A stretch of DNA of 64,000 nucleotides from Erysipelotrichaceae bacterium (GTDB lineage Bacteria > Bacillota_I > Bacilli_A > Erysipelotrichales > Erysipelotrichaceae): positions 1-64,000 of the forward strand of contig JAUMYM010000005.1 of assembly GCA_030528645.1 (NCBI GenBank), given 5' to 3'. Positions 26,044 to 35,741 of this stretch are shown in pieces. The stretch's first letter is position 1. Each line of letters opens with the position of its first letter. The notes below the pieces were generated by a model. That model was not told where the DNA came from. It worked only from the letters and a program-made list of their open reading frames with translations, and made no database searches. The position numbers and the translations under genes were made by a program.

Positions 26044-27563
26044 GTAGCAGAACCAATAAATCAATGATTTTATTTACCTCAGAAGTAATCTTTAAAGTGT
26101 TGATTACTGTTTTAGGCATTGTCAAAACAAGGATGTTGATTGGATATTTAGGTGATTCCATGAATGGATTATATCAACTTATTATTCAATTGTTGGCATT
26201 TGTGACGATTGCCGACTTAGGCTTAGATTCCATCTATCGTTTTGCTTATTATAAACCTTTAGCACAACAGGATTATGTTAAGGTGAATGAAATTTATAAT
26301 GGATCAAAAGTTTTTTTCCGTTATAGTGCTCTTGTTATGTTTGTGATTGCTTGTTTTATATCTTTGTTGTTTCCTTTTTTAGCTTCGCAGTCATCGTTTT
26401 CTTTTTGGCAGTTGATTTTGATAATGTTTATCTTTGCATTGCCAAGTGTTGTAGAGGCATTGTTTAGTGCAGATATTTCATTGGTTTCAGCACAACAGCG
26501 AAATTTTCAAGTTCACTTTATTAATAATATTAAATTTATTGTTCGTATTCTGTTTAGTTTTTTAACCATTATGAATCGAAATTTTATAGTGTTTATTCTT
26601 GTAGATAGTTTCGTGGCAATTGGTTTTACGATTCTGCGTTACCTATTACTGAAGAACTATAATGTTGTATATAAAAAGCATACTAAAGAAAAGGATTATT
26701 CGCCTTTAACATTAACGAAGTATACGTTATTTACGAATATCAATTACATTGTTTACAATAATACGGATAATATTGTAATTTCTCAATTTTTAACTCTCAC
26801 ATTCGTATCGGTATATAGCTCGTTTTATTTTGTTGTAAAAGCATTGAGTGACATTATTACCATTTCTATTGGTAGTATTGTTGATATCGTAGGAAACTTG
26901 TTTGCAGAGAATAAAAATACCTATCAAGCCTTTGCTCAATTAGAGGCGTTGTTGTTTTTTATATCCATAGTTTTGGCGATTCCATTATTTTTAGGGTTAG
27001 ATCATTTTATTTCTTTAGCAATATCGAATACGGCATTGTATCGTATTGATTTTATGTCTTATAGTTTATTTATTATTTTATTTATTATCATTATTGTTTC
27101 TTCAATATGGGATGTCATTGTTAAGGCAAATGGTCTATATCAATATTACTGGAAGATTTCTTTGGTAGAATCGATTTTGAATATTGTAATTTCGGTGTCT
27201 TTAGTTTCCGTATATCGTTTTCAAGGTGTATTACTTGGTACAATTCTTTCTAGAATGATAAAGTATTTCTATTGTAAATTTATCATGGGAGAAAAATTGC
27301 AGTTTCCAATGCAAAAACAGTTTTATACTTTAGGTTTGAATGTGGCTTTTATGGTTGGCATATTATATTTGGTAATCATGATTAAAAAGTTTGTAATCAT
27401 TACATCTTTACTCCATTGGTTTTTTATTATGGTGGCTAGTACCATAGGGGCTTTTGTGGTATGCTTTGTGATATATTATGCATTAAGTACTGATTTTAAA
27501 GTGTTAATGCATGCCTTAGTTCAGGTTGTAAAACAAAAACGTATTAAAAAGGAGATTGTATGA
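26040..27563 (+). CDS. Wzx-type polysaccharide flippase (first of three)
   Basis: 507 residues with about twelve to fourteen membrane segments of the MOP/PST family. Typical features are the early TRMLIGYLGDSMNGLYQLIIQLLAFVTIADLGLDS and YNNTDNIVISQFLTLTFVSVYSSFYF near residue 240, which matches the family's charged-in-membrane signature. It should move undecaprenyl-linked oligosaccharide units to the outer leaflet. It overlaps genes on both sides by four bases, in an operon with four glycosyltransferase or acyltransferase genes. Two more flippases occur at 42.1 and 60.4 kb. Confidence 0.9.
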   Translation: MSSRTNKSMILFTSEVIFKVLITVLGIVKTRMLIGYLGDSMNGLYQLIIQLLAFVTIADLGLDSIYRFAYYKPLAQQDYVKVNEIYNGSKVFFRYSALVMFVIACFISLLFPFLASQSSFSFWQLILIMFIFALPSVVEALFSADISLVSAQQRNFQVHFINNIKFIVRILFSFLTIMNRNFIVFILVDSFVAIGFTILRYLLLKNYNVVYKKHTKEKDYSPLTLTKYTLFTNINYIVYNNTDNIVISQFLTLTFVSVYSSFYFVVKALSDIITISIGSIVDIVGNLFAENKNTYQAFAQLEALLFFISIVLAIPLFLGLDHFISLAISNTALYRIDFMSYSLFIILFIIIIVSSIWDVIVKANGLYQYYWKISLVESILNIVISVSLVSVYRFQGVLLGTILSRMIKYFYCKFIMGEKLQFPMQKQFYTLGLNVAFMVGILYLVIMIKKFVIITSLLHWFFIMVASTIGAFVVCFVIYYALSTDFKVLMHALVQVVKQKRIKKEIV

Positions 27564-28543
27564 TTTCAGTAATAATGCCGGCTTATAATTGTAAAGAGTA
27601 TATTGCTCAATCAATAGAATCGATTTTAAATCAAACATATCAAGAATTTGAACTGATTATCATTGATGATGGATCTAAAGATGAAACGTTGAGTATTGCT
27701 ACAGAGTATAGCAAAAAGGATGGTCGTATCAAAGTGTATTCGATTGAAAATGGTGGTCCATCGAATGCTCGTAATGTTGGAATGAGTAAGGCGAGTTATC
27801 CGTATCTTTGTTTTATTGATTCTGATGATTGTTATGACAAACACTTTTTACAAATTGCATACGATAGTATGATACAGCATGATGCAGATTACTTTATAGC
27901 ACTTGTTATGGCAGCCTTTAAAGATAGCAAAAAACCTTTGTTAAGTATCTATGATACAAAAGTTATGCAGGATCAAGAGTATATAGAAGTAATCAAAACA
28001 GGGCTTTTAAATTCTCCTGTTGTTAAACTGTATAAAAAAGCTTTGATTGATAAATATAATTTACAATTTGATATAAGTTTAGACATTGGAGAAGATTTAA
28101 AGTTTAATTTAAGTTATTTAAAGCATGTAAACACTTTTCTTATTTATAATGAGGTATTATATGAATACATTCAAAATCCTAATAGTATTACCAATCGTTA
28201 TAAGACAGAGTATTTTAGAAAACGTAAAACTTCTTTGGGTTATGTTGAATCATTTTTAAATGATAGTGCTGAGGCGAAGGAGTTTGTTGCTGAAAATAAA
28301 GTGCGTATGCTTTATGCCTTATGTTTTAATTATTTTGGTAGTCCTAATAAAGAAAGATATAGGGAGTTAGAACAATATTTAAGCGATGATTATTTTAAAG
28401 ATATTAAGGTAAAAGATATACGCTATCGTGTTATGTATGGTTTATATCATTACTCATTTAAATCGGCATTTATTTTTATGAGTAAGTGTATCTATATACT
28501 TAGAAAAAAGAAGTTTTTAAAAAATATTGGAACAAGTGTCTAA
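27560..28543 (+). CDS. Family 2 glycosyltransferase
   Basis: 327 residues. ISVIMPAYNCKEYIAQSIESIL, IDDGSKDET and CFIDSDDCYD give the GT-A signature; GEDLKFNL near residue 178 is the late acidic motif. The C-terminus is basic. AAGGAG precedes the ATG, which overlaps the flippase stop by four bases. It is related to the glycosyltransferase at 37.6 kb: both share GEDL and a similar length and layout, suggesting duplication within the locus. Confidence 0.93.
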   Translation: MISVIMPAYNCKEYIAQSIESILNQTYQEFELIIIDDGSKDETLSIATEYSKKDGRIKVYSIENGGPSNARNVGMSKASYPYLCFIDSDDCYDKHFLQIAYDSMIQHDADYFIALVMAAFKDSKKPLLSIYDTKVMQDQEYIEVIKTGLLNSPVVKLYKKALIDKYNLQFDISLDIGEDLKFNLSYLKHVNTFLIYNEVLYEYIQNPNSITNRYKTEYFRKRKTSLGYVESFLNDSAEAKEFVAENKVRMLYALCFNYFGSPNKERYRELEQYLSDDYFKDIKVKDIRYRVMYGLYHYSFKSAFIFMSKCIYILRKKKFLKNIGTSV

Positions 28544-28555
28544 AGAGGTGAAATT

Positions 28556-29110
28556 ATGTTAAAACGTATCTTTGAAAAGTTCTATATTAATTACTATATG
28601 GCTAGAAATGATGGGAGATATCCTAATAAAGTTCTACAAACCAGAGGGGTTAAACTAGGAAATAATGTCAAAATTTATACTAAGAGTATTGATCTTGCTT
28701 ATGGTTTTCTAATTTCTATTGGTGATAATGTTACGATATCGGATGCTTTAATTTTGGCTCATGATGCAAGCACAAGATTATTTAATAATTACACATCGAT
28801 TGGTAAAGTAAAGATAGGTTCTAACGTATTCATCGGTGCAAAAGCTATTATTTTACCAAATGTAACAATTGGTGATAATGTCATAATTGGTGCAGGAGCA
28901 GTGGTCAGCAAGGATATTCCAAGTAATTGTGTGGTTGCAGGAAATCCGGCTAGAGTGATTAAACCATTGGATGAATTTTTGAATAATAGAAATGCGAAAG
29001 TGAATAAAGATACTTTATTTACTGTAAAATTTCCGTTAAGTGATGAACAGAAACAAGAAATTTATAATCATTTAAATGGACTTGGCTTTGAAGATTTAAT
29101 AGAAAAATGA
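28556..29110 (+). CDS. Hexapeptide-repeat (left-handed beta-helix) acyltransferase
   Basis: 184 residues. Repeats of the [LIV]-G-x-x-x type are clear: VKLGNNVKIY, ISIGDNVTIS, VKIGSNVFIGAKAIILPNVTIGDNVIIGAGAVVSKDIP, ending with the family closing VVAGNPARVI. The catalytic His is probably in LAHDAST. Such proteins transfer acetyl (or other acyl) groups from CoA to sugars in the cytoplasm, so it may modify a precursor of the polymer. It ends the first + strand operon and is followed by a strong bidirectional terminator. Confidence 0.92.
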   Translation: MLKRIFEKFYINYYMARNDGRYPNKVLQTRGVKLGNNVKIYTKSIDLAYGFLISIGDNVTISDALILAHDASTRLFNNYTSIGKVKIGSNVFIGAKAIILPNVTIGDNVIIGAGAVVSKDIPSNCVVAGNPARVIKPLDEFLNNRNAKVNKDTLFTVKFPLSDEQKQEIYNHLNGLGFEDLIEK

Positions 29111-29128
29111 GCGTTTGCTCATTTTTTT
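29103..29128. terminator. Bidirectional terminator closing the first polysaccharide operon
   Basis: Perfect ten-pair stem AAAAATGAGC / GCTCATTTTT with a GTTT loop, T-rich on both sides. It lies between the convergent acetyltransferase and polymerase genes. Confidence 0.88.
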
Positions 29129-30285
29129 ATTGTGATAAGTTGTGAAGAAGCAAGTAGTATTGCCAGCCAAAAGAATGGTTGTCTTCCGTTAAATAGAAAG
29201 AAACTTTCAATTAAAAGGGATATAATTACCATGATGTTAAATGGTGTAGTGTTTTTTATATTTTTATATATCCATTTAATAAGGATGAATGTAGGAATGA
29301 TGCCATAAACAAATAAATAACTAGGGAACGTTGAGTGAATTTCTGATCCTAATAGTAATTCATTAAATCTTGTGTAGTATCCTTCTCCCGCTCCAAAGAA
29401 AATATAGTAAGGATAATCGTATAGTTTTTGTGCACCACGTTCATAAAATAAAGATTTAAATCCACCATCAAAAATAACTTTAATCTTAAATTGAATACGA
29501 GTAATGATGTTATACTCAACATGTTTAATATTAAAATCAGCACTTGGCCATAAGAAGTATAAGATAACAAAAAATATCAGTATAAGACTTATAAGCATGA
29601 TATAAAACCATTTAATATGAATATTTTTTTTATGAAATACGGTATAGATATAATATAAGAATAAGCCAATGGTTAAGGTAAACATTCCAACAAAACTACT
29701 TGTTGATTTCGATTGAAGGATTAAATAAAAACTTACAAAATAGGTTGGTAGTAACCACCACTTTAATTTATGACTATTTAAAATTAAAAGTAGTACAAAG
29801 GAAATATAAATATAGAAACCAAATTGATTAGGATCTTTAAATGTACCTACATAACGATAAGCACCCCAATGTTCTAAGAAGATATTTCCGTTATTTGTTA
29901 AATAAATTCCAAGTTGCAATCCAATTGTAATAAGAAATAGATAAGATAAATAGATTTTTATTTTAGGATGCAAAGTTAATAAATAACGGATATTTAAAAT
30001 GGTTATTGCTCCATATAGTAAAAATAGATTACTTGTTATAAAGTCTTTGTGTTTAAAGATCATAAAATAAATAGTATTAATGAGGAATGCTAAAATAATA
30101 AATACGTAGTATAGATAATCTTTAATTAAGCTTTTGAACAGTTCTTTATTTTTTATCATTTTATATAATGTACACAGAAAAGATAAAGCTAAAAATAGAT
30201 CTGCAACAGAAATTAACTTAGAATAAGGGGTATATATATAAAATTGTTTTAAGAAAACAAAAAGTAAAAATAAAATGGTTTCCAT
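29119..30285 (-). CDS. O-antigen polymerase/ligase-like membrane protein (Wzy-like)
   Basis: 388 residues, about ten membrane segments, with one larger extracytoplasmic loop near residues 250-310 that includes RGAQKLYDYPYYIFFGAGEGYYTRF. This layout and the GxGEG-type end of the loop match Wzy/WaaL proteins, which polymerise or transfer lipid-linked units on the outer face. It is the only polysaccharide gene on the minus strand, between a terminator and a divergent acyltransferase. The sequence is more AT-rich than its neighbours by eye, which may signal separate acquisition. A second polymerase-like gene lies at 43.6 kb. Confidence 0.75.
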   Translation of the reverse strand: METILFLLFVFLKQFYIYTPYSKLISVADLFLALSFLCTLYKMIKNKELFKSLIKDYLYYVFIILAFLINTIYFMIFKHKDFITSNLFLLYGAITILNIRYLLTLHPKIKIYLSYLFLITIGLQLGIYLTNNGNIFLEHWGAYRYVGTFKDPNQFGFYIYISFVLLLILNSHKLKWWLLPTYFVSFYLILQSKSTSSFVGMFTLTIGLFLYYIYTVFHKKNIHIKWFYIMLISLILIFFVILYFLWPSADFNIKHVEYNIITRIQFKIKVIFDGGFKSLFYERGAQKLYDYPYYIFFGAGEGYYTRFNELLLGSEIHSTFPSYLFVYGIIPTFILIKWIYKNIKNTTPFNIMVIISLLIESFFLFNGRQPFFWLAILLASSQLITIKK

Positions 30286-30310
30286 GATTTTCTCCTTTAG
30301 TCTTAGTTAT

Positions 30311-30337
30311 TTTAGCATTTTTTTTTAAAATGCTAAA
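30311..30337. repeat. Perfect palindrome in the divergent intergenic region
   Basis: TTTAGCATTTT (30311-30321) pairs exactly with AAAATGCTAAA (30327-30337) across TTTTT. It lies between the divergent polymerase and acyltransferase genes. It could be a protein-binding site or a remnant of a terminator. Confidence 0.6.
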
Positions 30338-30368
30338 GGTGAAACATATGTTGTAGGTAGAATACTAA

Positions 30369-30377
30369 TGATATAAT
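30369..30377 (+). promoter_or_regulatory. Extended -10 promoter TGATATAAT
   Basis: TGATATAAT, identical to elements at 7598, 54265 and 60408. It lies 76 bases before the acyltransferase ATG, an unusually long leader for this window. Confidence 0.6.
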
Positions 30378-30453
30378 GTAATAGTTAAAGATATTAATTT
30401 ATAAATTTCTTATGGTTATTTGTGATTTAGAATTAAATTTGTTTGGAGGAAAA

Positions 30454-31500
30454 ATGAAGCGAGAAATCAAATATGACTTTCTAAGAGTTTTAGCAATTTT
30501 TGGTGTAATTGTAATACATGTTACATCCAATTCTTATAATCATGCTGATGTACATAGCTTAAGTTGGTCAATGGCAAATATCTATAATAATCTTTTCAGA
30601 TGGACTGTTCCTGTATTTTTTATGTTGAGCGGAGCTTTGTTACTTAATAAAGAAAAAATTATTTTCAAAGAGTTTATTAAAAAATATATTTTAAAAAATA
30701 TAGGTCTGTTTGCTCTCTTTGTGATTCTATATGCTGTAGTAGAAATTGGTTCAGTAGGAGCAATTTTCGGTTCTGAAAAATGGAATTTTATATTCTTATT
30801 GTTTAATTATAAATATCATTTATGGTTTTTGGTGGCAATAATTGGGTTGTATATGTTATATCCTATATTTTTAGCATTAAAACAATACGAAAACGGAAAG
30901 TACATAGGATATTATTGTATATTATTCTTTATTTTTAGCGTTTTATATCACACCTTACAAACCATCAATTTTCAGGGTGTCTTAGTATACATTTCAACTA
31001 TTTTTTCTAATTTTAATTATGAGCTTGTGGGCTATAGCGGTTATTTTTTAACGGGTTATTATTTGAGTAAAATGGATTGTTCTAAAAATAAAGTGCAGCT
31101 ATTTATTGCACTAATATTGGTGTTTATTGTAACTATTTATATTTCTTATAACTATGCAATAACCTATGGTGAAATAAATCCAAAATATTCTCATTATTTT
31201 TTCATCAGTACGTATTTGGAAGCTATTATTATCTTTCTTATTTTTAATTCTATTAAATTTCAGTTTGGTGAAAAAATAAATAGAACAATTGTAGAAATGT
31301 CAAATTTAACAGTATATGTTTATTTAATTCATCCTTTTATTATGGATTGTTTTTTTAGGTATTATCCGTTAGAGATGATAAAGATTAAAACAGAACTAAT
31401 ATTTATAGTAATTTCTATTTTAATTTTTATTTTATGTTTTGCAAGTGCTTTTTTAATAAAGATTGGATATCAAAAATTAAAACAATTAAACAAAAAATAA
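30454..31500 (+). CDS. Acyltransferase 3 family membrane protein
   Basis: 348 residues, about ten membrane segments. KYDFLRVLAIFGVIVIHVTSNS gives the R/E-x10-H start of AT3 enzymes, followed by TVPVFFMLSGALLLNKEK and YKYHLWFLVAIIGLYMLYPIFL. No SGNH extension. Likely O-acetylates a polymer sugar. The ATG at 30454 has GGAGG five bases upstream; a longer frame from 30412 lacks a site. The layout closely follows the AT3 gene at 21.6 kb, suggesting a common origin. Confidence 0.88.
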   Translation: MKREIKYDFLRVLAIFGVIVIHVTSNSYNHADVHSLSWSMANIYNNLFRWTVPVFFMLSGALLLNKEKIIFKEFIKKYILKNIGLFALFVILYAVVEIGSVGAIFGSEKWNFIFLLFNYKYHLWFLVAIIGLYMLYPIFLALKQYENGKYIGYYCILFFIFSVLYHTLQTINFQGVLVYISTIFSNFNYELVGYSGYFLTGYYLSKMDCSKNKVQLFIALILVFIVTIYISYNYAITYGEINPKYSHYFFISTYLEAIIIFLIFNSIKFQFGEKINRTIVEMSNLTVYVYLIHPFIMDCFFRYYPLEMIKIKTELIFIVISILIFILCFASAFLIKIGYQKLKQLNKK

Positions 31501-31551
31501 ATGAGTTTATGTAATGGAATGTACGATAAGGAATAAACAAATGGAGGAAGT

Positions 31552-32439
31552 ATGTTTAAAATTCTAGTAACGAAACACTTTAAATTATCACAGAGATTAG
31601 AGGTGTTATTTTCTTCTTTTGATGTTGAATATATCAATGAATTAGAAGAGTATAAAGGGAAAAAAGAGGAAGTATATGGTGTGATAGGTTATCGTTTTTT
31701 TGAATTTAATGATATACAATCATATATAAATTTGAAGTTTATTCAACTTACAAGTATGGGAGTAAATACTGTTGATGTTGATTATGTAAAGAATAAAAAG
31801 ATTTCTTTATGTAATGCTAAGGATGCTTATGCAATACCAATTGCTGAATATGTCGTAGGTGCTATGTTGTCTTTTTATAGAGGATTGTTTGACTTTAAAG
31901 ATTTACAACGTCAAAAAGTATGGAAGATGAACATGAAACTTCAAGAGTTACACAATAAAAAAGTACTTATTTTAGGGACAGGTAATATTGCATCAAAGAT
32001 TGCCGAACGTCTTGTTGGATTTCAAGTCGATATTACAGGGTTTAATCGTAGCGGTCATCTTCCCAAGCATTTTCATCGTGTCATAACTAGTTTAGATATT
32101 CTTTCAGATTATGATGTCATTATTTGTACGCTTCCATTGACAAAGGATACCTATCATTTTATTGATGATGCTTTCTTAAAGAAATGTAAAGATGGATTAT
32201 TATTCATTAATGTAGCCAGAGGAAGTATCGTAAAAGAAGAAGCTTTGCTTCAATCTTTAAGAGAAAATAAATTTTATGCTGTTATCTTAGATGTGTTTGA
32301 GCAGGAACCATTAGATAAAAATAGTGAGTTGTATGAGTATGATCAAGTGTTGATTACGCCGCATAACTCGTTTGCATCAATGTCTAATTATAAGCGTTTA
32401 GAGGAAATCATCTATCAAAACATCAAAGATTTATTGTAA
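31552..32439 (+). CDS. D-isomer-specific 2-hydroxyacid dehydrogenase-like protein
   Basis: 295 residues. A Rossmann motif LGTGNIASKIAERL (near residue 142) and the three catalytic residues are present: Arg in NVARGSIVKEEALL, Glu in DVFEQEPL and His in ITPHNSF. The N-terminal catalytic lobe is short compared with the usual 320 residues. Enzymes of this family reduce 2-oxoacids with NAD(P)H. Placement inside the polysaccharide locus suggests it makes a hydroxyacid used as a substituent, or simply that it is an unrelated passenger. GGAGG precedes the ATG; the next gene starts 30 bases further on. Confidence 0.85.
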   Translation: MFKILVTKHFKLSQRLEVLFSSFDVEYINELEEYKGKKEEVYGVIGYRFFEFNDIQSYINLKFIQLTSMGVNTVDVDYVKNKKISLCNAKDAYAIPIAEYVVGAMLSFYRGLFDFKDLQRQKVWKMNMKLQELHNKKVLILGTGNIASKIAERLVGFQVDITGFNRSGHLPKHFHRVITSLDILSDYDVIICTLPLTKDTYHFIDDAFLKKCKDGLLFINVARGSIVKEEALLQSLRENKFYAVILDVFEQEPLDKNSELYEYDQVLITPHNSFASMSNYKRLEEIIYQNIKDLL

Positions 32440-32468
32440 AATAGTATAGGAAATTAGAGGGTATAGAA

Positions 32469-33971
32469 ATGCTGGAAAAAATAAAGAAAGAATTTGGTTA
32501 TGAAGATTTAAAATTAATAATCTCAACCTTTATCATAGGTTTTTTAGTGCATGGAATGGTTTTTTATAATAAATTTGCTACAGATGATTCTATGTATAGT
32601 TTTTATGATAGTTTAAATACGGTACCACTTGGTAGATTCTTTAGTGTGGTAACCGGCTTCTTCAGTTCTTTTTATGATTTACCTGTTGTAAACGGCTTTT
32701 TAACCTTACTTTATGGTGGGATTTCGGTTGTTTTACTTTGTAAGATTTTTAAGGTGGAAGATTTTATTGTTAAAGTTTTAATTGGAGCTGTATTTATCAG
32801 CTTTCCTGTAGTAACTGCTAATTTTGGTTATATGCATTTGGCAGATGCATATATGTTAGGAGTATTATTATCGATTGCTTCTTTCTATGTCTTTTATTGT
32901 TTAGAAGGAAATATCTTAATCGCTTCTTTGTTTTTAGCATTAAGCATAGGGGTATATCAAATTTATTTAGTCTTTGCGATTATGCTATGTCTATTCGTAT
33001 TGATTAAAAGATTAGTAGATAAAGAAGATATTTCTAAATTAATCGTTAAGATGCTTTTGTATGGCGGTATAGCATTAGTTATTTATTTTATTTTAATGAA
33101 GGCATCTTTGTATTTCTATCGTATTGAGTTGAAAGATTACCAAGGTGTAAATAGTTTGTTTAGTGTCTCTTTAAATGATATTCCATACAATCTATATTAT
33201 GGCTATAAGGTATTTTTTCATTATTTTATTAAGATAAAGCCATATAATTTTTCTGTTTTTGTATTTATAGGGTACGGTATTTTAGCTACTCTTGGATTAA
33301 AAGAGGTGTATCAATATTTATTCTCATGGAAACAACATCGTTTACACAGTGCGTTGTTAGGTTTGTTTTTACTTTTAATCCCTTTTGCTGCAAATGTTAT
33401 ATTGATATTTTCAGATATCACTACATTGGTATATCATATCTTAATGACACATCACTATGTATTGGTTATTATATTTCCTTTGACATTTATAAAGTGTAAA
33501 AAGTTAAAACTTAATCAAATAGTAATGTTTGCGACAATGGTGATTGTGTTTAATTACTTTATTGTGGCAAATGTAGCATATTTCAATATGCAACAAAAAT
33601 ATGAAAAAAGTTATGCGTTAGCTTTAAGAGTAATTGATCGTATGGAACAAACAGGTTGCAGTTTAAGTGAATCCAAAGTATTATTTACTGAGTATTTGTT
33701 TGGTAATCCAAATTCTGCATTATCACAAGGTACTACACATGAGGTAACAGAAAAATTTAAGGGATCAGATGGTAATCATATTTTAACGACACCATTTCAT
33801 TTTCAACAATTTGCTAAAAATTACATCGGTATTGATTTAGATGTGTACTTAGAAGAAGAAATTAACGTTATGGTAAAGCAATTAAAAATTAAAGAGATGC
33901 CAAAGTGGCCGCATAAAGATTCCGTTGAGTGTATCGATAATACAATTGTGATAAATTTTATTGGGAAATAA
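32469..33971 (+). CDS. GtrII-like membrane glucosyltransferase
   Basis: 500 residues, about ten membrane segments and a C-terminal extracytoplasmic tail. The N-terminal part FATDDSMYSFYDSLNTVPLGRFFSVV carries the D-D and PLGRF features of the glucosyltransferase type II family (Pfam Glucos_trans_II), which uses a lipid-phosphate sugar to decorate polymers outside. A GtrB-like glycosyltransferase and a DUF2304 protein at 46.6-47.6 kb could supply the lipid-phosphate donor. GAGGG precedes the ATG. Overall family call is good; sugar identity is not known. Confidence 0.75.
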   Translation: MLEKIKKEFGYEDLKLIISTFIIGFLVHGMVFYNKFATDDSMYSFYDSLNTVPLGRFFSVVTGFFSSFYDLPVVNGFLTLLYGGISVVLLCKIFKVEDFIVKVLIGAVFISFPVVTANFGYMHLADAYMLGVLLSIASFYVFYCLEGNILIASLFLALSIGVYQIYLVFAIMLCLFVLIKRLVDKEDISKLIVKMLLYGGIALVIYFILMKASLYFYRIELKDYQGVNSLFSVSLNDIPYNLYYGYKVFFHYFIKIKPYNFSVFVFIGYGILATLGLKEVYQYLFSWKQHRLHSALLGLFLLLIPFAANVILIFSDITTLVYHILMTHHYVLVIIFPLTFIKCKKLKLNQIVMFATMVIVFNYFIVANVAYFNMQQKYEKSYALALRVIDRMEQTGCSLSESKVLFTEYLFGNPNSALSQGTTHEVTEKFKGSDGNHILTTPFHFQQFAKNYIGIDLDVYLEEEINVMVKQLKIKEMPKWPHKDSVECIDNTIVINFIGK

Positions 33972-33986
33972 AAAGGAGATTGATGT

Positions 33987-34574
33987 ATGTATAAGTATAT
34001 AAAAGTGATTTTAGATAGTGCTTTGGCATTAATAGCTCTTCTTTTACTGTTGCCAATTTTATTGATTATTGCATTATTGATTAAATTAGATTCCAAGGGA
34101 AGTATATTCTTTGTGCAAAATCGTGTAGGCATCAATAATAAAATATTTAAAATTTATAAGTTTAGAACCATGTATTCTGAAACTCCAAAAGATGTTCCAA
34201 CAAGTGATTTTAATGATGCAAATAAATATATTACAAAAATAGGTAATGTTTTACGTAAAACAAGCTTAGATGAACTACCACAATTGATTAATATATTGAA
34301 AATGGATATGGCAATCGTAGGCCCTAGACCAGCCCTTTATAATCAATATCATCTCATTGAATTGCGTAAGCAAAATAACGTGCATTTGGTTCGTCCCGGA
34401 TTAACCGGTTTAGCACAAATTAATGGACGCGATGAAATTAGTGATGAAGAAAAAGTGAAGTATGATACAGAATATGTAAAAGACATTACATTATTTAAGG
34501 ATTTTAAAATCATTGTTGCAACATTTTTTAAGGTGCTTAAAAAAGAAGGCATTGTAGATGGTGAAAAGAAATGA
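33987..34574 (+). CDS. Undecaprenyl-phosphate sugar-1-phosphate transferase
   Basis: 195 residues of the PglC/WbaP catalytic core. An N-terminal membrane hairpin (SALALIALLLLLPILLIIALLIKLDSKG) precedes the family motifs QNRVG, KFRTMYSET (with the catalytic Asp-Glu usually later), LRKTSLDELPQLINIL and VGPRPA, then VRPGLTGLAQINGRD. It starts the lipid-linked repeat by moving a sugar-1-phosphate to undecaprenyl phosphate. It is the only initiating transferase seen in the window, so all polymers made here may share it. AAGGAG lies nine bases before the ATG at 33987; an ATG at 33983 is in a dead frame. It overlaps the next gene by four bases. Confidence 0.94.
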   Translation: MYKYIKVILDSALALIALLLLLPILLIIALLIKLDSKGSIFFVQNRVGINNKIFKIYKFRTMYSETPKDVPTSDFNDANKYITKIGNVLRKTSLDELPQLINILKMDMAIVGPRPALYNQYHLIELRKQNNVHLVRPGLTGLAQINGRDEISDEEKVKYDTEYVKDITLFKDFKIIVATFFKVLKKEGIVDGEKK

Positions 34575-35704
34575 AGAAAATTGCATTTATAACAACGATT
34601 TCTTTTACAATGGAGAAGTTTGTTTTAGATTTTGCCAAATACATCGCTAGTGAAGACTATGAGGTTACATTAATCTGTAATTATGATAAAGAGTTTGTTG
34701 AAAAACTTCCCGAACATATAAAATTTATACCGATTAAAATAAAACGTGGTGTTGACTTTAATCTTCTTTATAATATTTATCAATTTTATAAAATTTTTAA
34801 AAAACATCAATTTGACTTAATCCAATATTGCACTACAAATGCCTCTTTTTATGGAAGTATTGCAGGGAGATTTTCTAAAATAAAACAGCGTTTGTATTGT
34901 CAATGGGGGATATATTATGTAGGAAGTCATGGATTTAAGCGTATAATCTTCAAGTTTATTGAAAAGATGATTTGTTTAAATTCTACAGTAATTCAACCGG
35001 ATAGCAATAGTAATTTGGAGTTTTCGATTCAAGAGAAACTTTATAAAAGAGAAAAGGCTTATGTGATTTTAAAGGGATCATCACGTGGAGTTAATTTGAA
35101 GAAGTTTGATGCAACATTAAAAGATACGTATTATATAGATATGCGTAATAAACTTCATCTTATGGAATATTTTATTTTTGGTTATGTTGGCCGATTGAAT
35201 TTAGATAAAGGATTAAAAGAACTGTTTTTAGCCTTTAAAAGGATTGAACAAGAAAACATGCGTTTAGTTGTAGTTGGTCCCAATGATAATTTACAGCAGC
35301 TAGGTGATGATTTATTAGTGTGGGTAAAAAATAATCCTAATATTCTTTTTCTTCCTGAAACACAGAATCCACAAGAATATTTTGCTATGTTTGATGTTAA
35401 TGTATTACCAAGTTATAGAGAAGGTATGCCAAGTGCCTTGCTTGAAGCATTAGCTATGAAATCATTGACTATTGCTACAAACATTAATGGGATAAAAGAT
35501 GTCATAATGGATGGATATAACGGTTTTTTAGTGGAAAGTAAAGATGAAGTATCTCTAGCAAAAAAAATGAAAGAGGTATATGAACAGTATCAACAATTAT
35601 CTGTGATTAAGGAACAGGGACACCAATTTATTAAAGAATACTTTGATCAAGAGAAAATATTCGTTGAGTTAAAAAAAGATCGCATAGATTTATTAAATAA
35701 GTAA
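34571..35704 (+). CDS. Family 4 glycosyltransferase
   Basis: 377 residues, GT-B fold. The second domain starts with GYVGRLNLDKGLKELFLAF near residue 210 and holds the donor site PSYREGMPSALLEALAM (E-x7-E) near residue 290, with NGFLVESKDEVSLAKKM after it. The first domain is typical of GT4 with FDLIQYCTTNASFYG. It adds a sugar from an NDP donor, often as the second residue after the initiating transferase just upstream. The ATG overlaps the sugar transferase stop (ATGA). Confidence 0.93.
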   Translation: MKKIAFITTISFTMEKFVLDFAKYIASEDYEVTLICNYDKEFVEKLPEHIKFIPIKIKRGVDFNLLYNIYQFYKIFKKHQFDLIQYCTTNASFYGSIAGRFSKIKQRLYCQWGIYYVGSHGFKRIIFKFIEKMICLNSTVIQPDSNSNLEFSIQEKLYKREKAYVILKGSSRGVNLKKFDATLKDTYYIDMRNKLHLMEYFIFGYVGRLNLDKGLKELFLAFKRIEQENMRLVVVGPNDNLQQLGDDLLVWVKNNPNILFLPETQNPQEYFAMFDVNVLPSYREGMPSALLEALAMKSLTIATNINGIKDVIMDGYNGFLVESKDEVSLAKKMKEVYEQYQQLSVIKEQGHQFIKEYFDQEKIFVELKKDRIDLLNK

Positions 35705-35741
35705 TGTTGCTTCATTTAAAGTAAAGATAATAGTATTTTTA

